A stretch of 60,000 nucleotides of DNA, from contig CAIIXF020000006.1 of assembly GCA_903813345.2 (NCBI GenBank), positions 16,188,348-16,248,347 of the forward strand, written 5' to 3'. Below, in pieces: positions 53,301 through 60,000 of the stretch; position 1 is the first letter of the stretch, and the number at the start of each line of letters is the position of its first letter. A model generated the notes under the pieces. The model did no database searches. It was not told the DNA's origin and saw only the letters and a list, made by a program, of their open reading frames with translations. The position numbers and the translations under genes were made by a program. This stretch comes from Owenia fusiformis (lineage: Eukaryota; Annelida; Polychaeta; Sabellida; Oweniidae).

Positions 53301-53505
53301 CTGTCTAAGTGAACACCTGTGTCTAGTGAACACCTCTTCTTAGCACATATGCTACTGACTTTTGTGTAAGATCGCATCTCTGTAGTGAAAACCTGTCTAA
53401 GTGAACACCTATGTCTTGTGAACACCTCTTCTCAGCACATATGCTACTGACTTTTGTGTAAGATCGCATCTGTATAGTGAACACCTGCCTAGAGTGAACA
53501 CATTT
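53301..53505 (+). repeat. 92-bp tandem repeat, about 2.2 units
   Basis: CTGTCTAAGTGAACACCT starts at 53301 and 53393, with CTGCCTAGAGTGAACACA at 53485. Each unit includes TTAGCACATATGCTACTGAC and TTTGTGTAAGATCGCATCT, plus internal AGTGAACACCT words. Confidence 0.9.
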
Positions 53506-53624
53506 TTTGTGGCTCCATAGGTGTTCACTGTGCACAGATTTTACAATACAGTGTACTTTATAATCTGTATGATATAATCTCTTAGACCTCTTTTATCCAT
53601 CTTCGACTTCAAAGGTGTTATAAC

Positions 53625-54089
53625 GTGTTGTCGCGATGTGCCAAAATCGTACATCGATGCATCGGCAATTTTCACTAGAAAACATCAATGCACATCGCGA
53701 TGTATGAGAAGGAGTTCGAGAAAAGTGCACTGAAATACCGAACGCTAATGCACTAAAATACCGAACGGAACAAATTAATAAGAGTACGCTCAAGGTACAT
53801 CCAGGAACTTCTAGTAACAGTGGAATGAAAGTAAAGTAACTTTTTTTAGATTAATGGTTCATTTCGACTAGCTAAAACAGTTTTTAAGCGAAATCATATC
53901 AGAAAACATTGGAAAATGAAATAAGACATGAAAAAAGGTAAGCAATTTGAAAATAAGATAAGAAAGGGCGATTTTTAACAAATTAATTTTTTTTGAAAAC
54001 ATCGATGTTTTGTTTCAGACATCGATGCATCGCCAGAATCAGCTTTGGCGATGTATATCGCGATGTATCGATTAATCGCGAGAACACTA
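53625..54089. mobile_element. hAT-like non-autonomous element, 465 bp, perfect 8-bp target duplication
   Basis: GTTATAAC is at 53617-53624 and 54090-54097. The left end is GTGTTGTCGCGATGTG and the inverted right end TAGTGTTCTCGCGATTAATC; the left appears to lack the first TA. Subterminal DNA is rich in CATCGATGCATCG and CATCGCGATGTA palindromic words on both sides, typical of hAT subterminal motifs. No transposase. Confidence 0.85.
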
Positions 54090-54126
54090 GTTATAACAGA
54101 AGTTGGAGCAACATGACTGAGATCTT

Positions 54127-54426
54127 TTGAATCAAGATGTCTTTTATCCTCTTACTTTACTAAGAAATAGAAGAGGAGGAGGGTATACATGTACACGACT
54201 AGCTGACACATTTAGCAAGTGTATATTCCCGATAATTAGTTGGAATGAGCTAAAATCTGAATTTTTCTGTCATTATGACTTTTTATGTTATTTTTGGCAT
54301 GTCTCGTTCAAAATTGCACAAAATATAGTTTATTTTTGTATCATCTCAATCATCCCTATAGGTTATTTTGATAAAGGAGGCAGTATGTGGTATGCCGTTT
54401 ATCTCGATGATTTAACCAAAGGTTAA
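54127..54426 (+). other. 99-codon open frame, doubtful
   Basis: It opens with a non-ATG codon, includes RNRRGGGYTCTRLADTF and then AT-driven hydrophobic residues. No domain or splice pair recognised. Probably chance. Confidence 0.1.
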
Positions 54427-54705
54427 CACTACCACATTACAGGTGTTGTATAAACTATTTGTCTCGAGAAAAGAAACTGATGAAAAGATCATCTTGAGTT
54501 ATTTCTGGCGTAACTTTGTTTATCCTGCATTGTTCCACAGTGCTTGGCATTTCACGATTATGCAAGTATTATATGACCATATGTGGGCATAAAAAGGAGA
54601 CAGTCGTGGTGGTTTAACTCAACGAATTTGAGAAAATAAATGCAGTGAATTATACTTGGAATTTTTATTTAGGTTTTTAGGGTCTTGCTTGTTGTATATG
54701 GTATA
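54427..54705. other. AT-rich DNA, nothing recognised
   Basis: Nothing recognised. Confidence 0.4.
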
Positions 54706-54708
54706 TCA

Positions 54709-54935
54709 TAGGCGTAGCCAGGGGGAGGCGTGATGGGTGCGATCCCCCCAACCAATAAAAATATAACATAAAACGGAAGAAGAAAAGAGCTCAATTTCGA
54801 AGGAAGTTGCATAAATTTTTGTAAAATTCCAGAGAAATCTTAATTTTTTGCCTTGTTTATGCCACAATCGCACCCCCTGACTGAAAACCCAAATTTTTTT
54901 GGCGATTGCACCCCCTGACTGAAAGCTGGCTACAA
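54709..54935. mobile_element. Relative of the CCCGTAGCC element (GGCGTAGCCAGGGGG type)
   Basis: TAGGCGTAGCCAGGGGGAGG on the left and CTGAAAGCTGGCTACA on the right. CGCACCCCCTGACTGAAA occurs twice (about 54869 and 54906). The interior differs from 40671 and 44616, so it is a separate subfamily. Confidence 0.6.
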
Positions 54936-54939
54936 ATGT

Positions 54940-55925
54940 ATGTCCCTGTATATCATGATGTAGCAAAGGGAAGTTCCCAAAGTATAGCATACACAGGATT
55001 TCTTTCTGTGTTTGCATTAATCATATTCTGGAAAATCATTCTGAAAATATTATTTTTAACTAATCATTTATTCTTTGTTCCAAGTTATGACAACAACAAC
55101 ACAAACACAATTTTTATCCAATATTTGTCTCCATTGGTTAATGACTTCTTTCAATCAATGGTGTGACATAAAAAGCCTACTCATTGAGATAAAAATGTAA
55201 ATTGGGTAAACTTGTTCTTCATCAAACGTTCTTCTCCCAAACCTGAGATTTTTCTCAATTTTTACTATAGTGCTCAATTTTTGTCTAAAATGTGAATAAA
55301 GTGTCTCATTTTTATCCAGTATTTCTATTCAATTTTTATTCCTCCCTGATTCCTCTTTTTTCTATTTAAGACTACAAGCCATATCTAACATGACTATTTT
55401 CTTACTTATAGGGAATCGCATTCATTTCAAAGAGAGGTTCCGTGGGGCCCACGATGAGTAAACATTGGGAATCAATAGAAACATGTACAAGTGCGGAAAA
55501 AATTCATGAACAAATATTTACACGAAGATAAAACAAAAAATGTGTTTACTTTTGTGCCCTGCGTTAGAGAAAAAATTCCCTGAAACTATAAAAGTGCTGT
55601 CTCATTTCCTTATTTTTCATAAGTATTGCTGGTCATTCACCCCTGTGCTACCATCGGCTATTGTTTATTATAGGATAAAAATCTGGTAAGGGAAAAAAGA
55701 GCCATGGATGTGCATCAGCCAAACTTTAGTATTCACTCTCTATATTGACAGTCCTTCAGGCATTGTCCATATTCTGTTAATAAAATAGTAAAAACATAAT
55801 GAAGAAAACATATTCAAATTGTTCAAAAGCATCATGGTACATGATGAAGAATATCAGCAAAAGAATGAGTTCCTATTTTATTCCTGAAAAATTGAGTTTT
55901 TTGTTATACAGTACAGTCATGTCGT
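54940..55925. other. AT-rich DNA, nothing recognised
   Basis: 55250-55345 has loosely repeated CAATTTTTAYT / TCATTTTTATCC phrases. No gene seen. Confidence 0.4.
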
Positions 55926-55927
55926 TA

Positions 55928-56095
55928 TGTCATCACCTCAAGTGGTGACAAATTGTTATAGTCTCTAACTTTTTTGTGGAATGTGCTTGGTGGTTGGTTT
56001 TTGGCATTTGATGATTGGTGTTTGATGGCTTTTGTTTGGAGTTCAGCATCTGTAACAAATGGTAGGTGATGGCATTTTGCATGTTAATGCCTTCT
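55928..56095 (+). mobile_element. Stem-loop-headed element, copy f
   Basis: TGTCATCAC-CTCAA-GTGGTGACA, TTGTTATAGTCTCTAACTT, TTGGTGTTTGATGG, GCATCTGTAACAAATGG, GCATTTTGCATGTTAATGCC. It is full length, and the head stem keeps 8 of 9 pairs plus one G-T-type change. Confidence 0.75.
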
Positions 56096-56370
56096 TATAT
56101 AGGCCTACATGTTATAAACATTGTTCATGAAAAGAGTTCATGGGAAACATTATTCCATGAATTATCTGTAGAGAAATCAAAGCTTTGATCTCTCTGAGAT
56201 TTGTTATCAAGATTTCAATGCCTCCACCCACATACTGCATCAGACAAGGGAACTCTGTAATTTACGGCATAAAAGCCTAGGATGGGCGATGGAATTGACT
56301 TACTTTGGACTGGTGATTAGGGATTCAATTGATAAAAACAAAGGCTATATAAACTTAAGCATGTGTGGCA

Positions 56371-57870
56371 ACTGGGATCACTTGGCATCAATCATTCTAG
56401 TCTCTATGTACCCTGAATGGCCACCAGCCAGTCATACCACACTCTAACTATTGGGATCACTTGGCATCAATCATTCTAGTCTCTATGTACCCTGAATGGC
56501 CACCAGCCAGTCATACCACACTCTAACTATTGGGATCACTTGGCATCAATCATTCTAGTCTCTATGTACCCTGAATGGCCACCAGCCAGTCATACCACAC
56601 TCTAACTATTAGGATCACTTGGCATCAATCATTCTAGTCTCTATGTACCCTGAATGGCCACCAGCCAGTCATACCTCACTCTAACTATTGGGATCACTCG
56701 GCATCAATCATTCTAGTCTCTATGTACCCTGAATGGCCACCAGCCAGTCATACCACACTCTAACTATTAGGATCACTTGGCATCAATCATTCTAGTCTCT
56801 ATGTACCCTGAATGGCCACCAGCCAGTCATACCACACTCTAACTATTGGGATCACTTGGCATCAATCATTCTAGTCTCTATGTACCCTGAATGGCCACCA
56901 GCCAGTCATACCACACTCTAACTATTAGGATCACTTGGCATCAATCATTCTAGTCTCTATGTACCCTGAATGGCCACCAGCCAGTCATACCACACTCTAA
57001 CTATTGGGATCACTTGGCATCAATCATTCTAGTCTCTATGTACCCTGAATGGCCACCAGCCAGTCATACCACACTCTAACTATTGGGATCACTTGGCATC
57101 AATCATTCTAGTCTCTATGTACCCTGAATGGCCACCAGCCAGTCATACCACACTCTAACTATTGGAACCACTCGGCATCAATCATTCTAGTCACTATGTA
57201 CCCTGAATGGCCACCAGCCAGTCATACCACAATCTTACTATTGGGATCACTTGGCATCAATCATTCTAGTCTCTATGTACCCTGAATGGCCACCAGCCAG
57301 TCATACCACACTCTAACTATTAGGATCACTTGGCATCAATCATTCTAGTCTCTATGTACCCTGAATGGCCACCAGCCAGTCATACCACACTCTAACTATT
57401 GGGATCACTCGGCATCAATCATTCTAGTCTCTATGTACCCTGAATGGCCACCAGCCAGTCATACCTCACTCTAACTATTGGAATCACTTGGCATCAATCA
57501 TTCTAGTCTCTATGTACCCTGAATGGCCACCAGCCAGTCATACCACACTCTAACTATTAGGATCACTTGGCATCAATCATTCTAGTCTCTATGTACCCTG
57601 AATGGCCACCAGCCAGTCATACCACACTATAACTATTAGGATCACTTGGCATCAATCATTCTAGTCTCTATGTACCCTGAATGGCCACCAGCCAGTCATA
57701 CCACACTCTAACTATTGGGATCACTCGGCATCAATCATTCTAGTCTCTATGTACCCTGAATGGCCACCAGCCAGTCATACCACACTCTAACTATTGGGAT
57801 CACACAGCATCAATCATTCTAGTCTCTATGTACCCTGAATGGCTACCAGCCAGTCATACCTCACTCTACA
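56371..57870 (+). repeat. 79-bp satellite, 19 units in exact register
   Basis: GGATCACTTGGCATCAATC recurs every 79 bp from 56374 to 57797 with no net indel. Units carry TCTAGTCTCTATGTACCCTG, AATGGCCACCAGCCAGTCAT and CACACTCTAACTAT. Variants are few: TAGGATCAC versus TGGGATCAC, CACTCGG in units 5, 11, 14 and 18, CCTCACTC in units 4, 14 and 19. G+C is higher than the surroundings. 79 is not a multiple of three and no frame stays open. Confidence 0.97.
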
Positions 57871-57885
57871 TTTTTTAAATGATTT

Positions 57886-57975
57886 CCAGGGGGGGGGGTG
57901 GCCTAAATCCACTTGAAAGTGCTCAGAGTGGTAAAGAATACATGATTTTGAAAGAACTTTTGGCCAGGATTAGTG
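57886..57975 (-). mobile_element. CCCGTAGCC-family fragment at the satellite's end
   Basis: CCAGGGGGGGGGGTGGCC, CACTTGAAAGTGCTCAGAGT and TTTGGCCAGGATTAG resemble the inner part of 46673-46804 in reverse. Ends are missing. Confidence 0.4.
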
Positions 57976-58325
57976 TTCACACACATCCCCAAACCCAATT
58001 CCAATTAAAAATAAAACAGTAATTCCATGATATCAGAGAATGATTTATAAATTATACTAGCGAGACATAATCTTCACACGTGGTTTGATATCTGTTCTAA
58101 TTGGACAACGAATTCTATGTGATTATAGGGATGTTCTGTAATACCTGCTTACTGCAGAATCATAAATCAGTTTTATGTTCCATATTCAATCAAGATATTG
58201 TATTACAGCCTAGCTGATGCATGGTTTTCATTATTTCCATATTTTATTTTCCAGAAGAAACATACATACACTGTTGCTCATTTGTGTTTTAACACTAACT
58301 ATTGTATATCTTTCTGTCACCATCA

Positions 58326-58451
58326 TGTCACCACCACAAGTGGTGACATATTGTTATAAACTCCATCTTTTTCGTACACAATATTCAGGGTTCGATGGTC
58401 AGCATCTATAACAATTGGCAGGTGGTGACATTTTGTGTGTTAATGCCTTGT
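58326..58451 (+). mobile_element. Stem-loop-headed element, copy g
   Basis: TGTCACCAC-CACAA-GTGGTGACA (perfect 9-bp stem), TATTGTTATAAACTCCATCT, GGTTCGATGG, GCATCTATAACAATTGGC, GGTGGTGACATTTTGTGTG and TTAATGCCTTG. Best preserved short copy together with f. Confidence 0.8.
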
Positions 58452-59470
58452 TTATCTTATTTCATTCATGGATCAAAATTCAAAGTTTTTATATTTGGTT
58501 CATTGATGATCTGCATGGATTTTCAGCACATGGTAACTGATTAGAAATCAAGGTACAAGTTATTTTTATAGATAACTGAAGATGTAAAATTAAATCTTAA
58601 ATAAAACTGTTAACAGAAGATGTGAAATGTGGTTATTCTTACATACTAGTACATTTGAACACATATAGTACCTGGCCCCAGAAAGATTTTACAAACATAT
58701 GGGCACCAGTGTACAATAAAATACAATAAAAAGTGTAAATAAATATGTATGATAATATTAGACATATGCGTATGCGTAATTTATATTCTTAATTCCACAT
58801 CCTAGAAAAAGAAAATAATTAGCTCATTAACAGACAATTTTATTGAAATAACTGACAATTGAATAGATGAATGAAATTGATTGTTTATTAGAATTATTGT
58901 AAGGTACATTAATGGTGTGTATTTTACTCTTATCTGTTTATTTGTTGGATGAGTATGCTATTATCCCACGCAGGTGGTTATTATGAATGGGATAAAAATA
59001 CAATATTGACAACAAACATTGATAATTGTTTACAGTAATTTTCTAGGTTAGTTACATAAATGGGTGGATTAGAATATGACATAGATTTGTATGTTTAGAG
59101 GAGCGGATGTAGTGACCCTTGAAATTCTTGAGACATCAGGTTCGTTAATTGTATTTCCTAAGATATATTTGGGATTTTTAGATGCTGGATCTTGTCTGTG
59201 TTTAATTTTATATCAAAAACACTTTAAAATGTAAAATTTGAAAAACAATACTGTCACTTTAATACCGCAAACCAATAATTACTTTTAATGATATCTACCA
59301 TTATTGTTGGGGGAGAATGAAACATTACTTTGTACTATAGAAAGGGGATGTTCATATCTATTATTTATCTAAATGGAGAGAGACTAACTAGTAACAACAT
59401 TGCTAAGCAATTAATTAATTGTTTTATTACAGATATAAAACTGGATCAGCCAAGTAAGTATGTTTTAAGA
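58452..59470. other. AT-rich DNA, nothing recognised
   Basis: No family member or gene recognised. Confidence 0.45.
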
Positions 59471-59474
59471 TATA

Positions 59475-59675
59475 CCGTATTCTTTGTAATAAGCGCCCAG
59501 GGCGTTTAGAAAATTGAAAATACATTATTTAGACCATTCTAATAAGCGCCCATGTATGAAAGAAATCAGAAATCCCGAGGAATTTCATGTATGGCAATTT
59601 TTCTTGACAAGAATGCATTTTCTTCAACATATTTTTATAATAATATGACAAGTGCTGTTATTGGAGAGAATACGG
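59475..59675. mobile_element. 201-bp MITE with CCGTATTCT ends and TA duplication
   Basis: CCGTATTCTTTG at the left and AGAATACGG at the right are inverted, each flanked by TA (59473-59474 and 59676-59677). It contains AATAAGCGCCC twice (59489 and 59541). Tc1/mariner-type insertion is likely. Confidence 0.75.
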
Positions 59676-59677
59676 TA

Positions 59678-60000
59678 AAGATCGCTTAGACAATATTGAC
59701 AGTGGTTGAAGACCCGTCTATGTCTAATTTATTTCCGGCACGCCCACTTTGTCATTATCGCCGATTACCTTCAATATTTCCACTAGAGACTGCTGGATAT
59801 CGATCTAAAGTTATACATTATTTCTAATTTGATGAGAGATCATTATTATTCGTGCAAAAGTCGTGTAAAAGTCGAGAAACATTAAAAAGAAACCAGAAAG
59901 TTCACGACCTTGACATGCGCAGAACATCTGCACAGTAGCTTTTGAAATTTCTGAATGCCGATAAAGAACAATTCCTTCATTCATTATGGATTATTATGAT
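59678..60000. other. End of window, slightly GC-richer, nothing recognised
   Basis: Contains AAAAGTCGTGTAAAAGTCGAG (an AAAAGTCG direct repeat) near 59855-59875. No coding frame recognised before the window ends. Confidence 0.35.

Overview
This is eukaryotic, metazoan-type DNA: AT-rich (about one third G+C by eye), with no long open reading frame, no operon-like layout and very many interspersed and tandem repeats. Short inverted-repeat transposons, tRNA-derived SINE pieces, (CCGT)n-type simple repeats and the 'AGGCCCGTAGCC' family suggest a marine invertebrate, but the sequence does not name the species. I found no confident host gene. The window reads as intergenic or intronic DNA, with a few weak exon-like stretches (best at about 27663-27908).

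Layout. 1-5 kb: mostly unique AT-rich DNA, one diverged repeat shared with 18.1 kb, and a long hairpin at 3849-3982. 5.3-6.8 kb: a 30-bp minisatellite. 7.6-8.1 kb: a simple-repeat-headed interspersed repeat. 9.4-10.7 kb: a 41-bp satellite split by a stem-loop-headed element. 12-17 kb: several MITEs, including a 539-bp element with TA duplications. 18.7-19.7 kb: a 112-bp satellite. 20-24 kb: a tRNA-like SINE head and small foldback elements. 25.2-26.0 kb: a hAT-like element. 28.6-29.4 kb: a cluster of nested hairpins with one perfect 79-bp stem. 29.5-30.1 kb: a degraded mariner with a recognisable transposase C-terminus. 30.6-31.65 kb: a microsatellite and a 145-bp satellite. 33.4-34.1 kb: a piggyBac-like non-autonomous element nested in another repeat. 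34.1-34.7 kb: a 20-bp minisatellite. 34.9-35.5 kb: a second hAT-like element. 36.7-37.3 kb: a mariner/Tc1-like end and a short transposase-start-like frame. 39.4-40.0 kb: tRNA-like head plus an inverted duplication. 40-48 kb: several 'CCCGTAGCC' elements, purine-rich degenerate repeats and nested foldbacks. 53.3-54.1 kb: a 92-bp repeat and a third hAT-like element. 56.37-57.87 kb: a homogeneous 79-bp satellite of 19 copies. 59.5 kb: a short TA-flanked MITE.

What ties it together is mobile-element biology: at least five DNA-transposon-type elements have recognisable target duplications (8 bp for hAT-like, TA for mariner-like, TTAA for piggyBac-like), and several are nested, which orders the insertions. 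A family of at least seven short elements, headed by a TGTCACCAC...GTGGTGACA stem-loop and ending in TTAATGCCTTG, recurs throughout and fits no class I can name. With the hairpin cluster at 28.7-29.4 kb, it is the best candidate for something undescribed. Apart from possible RFX X-boxes and a CRE inside a transposon, I see no strong regulatory landmark.
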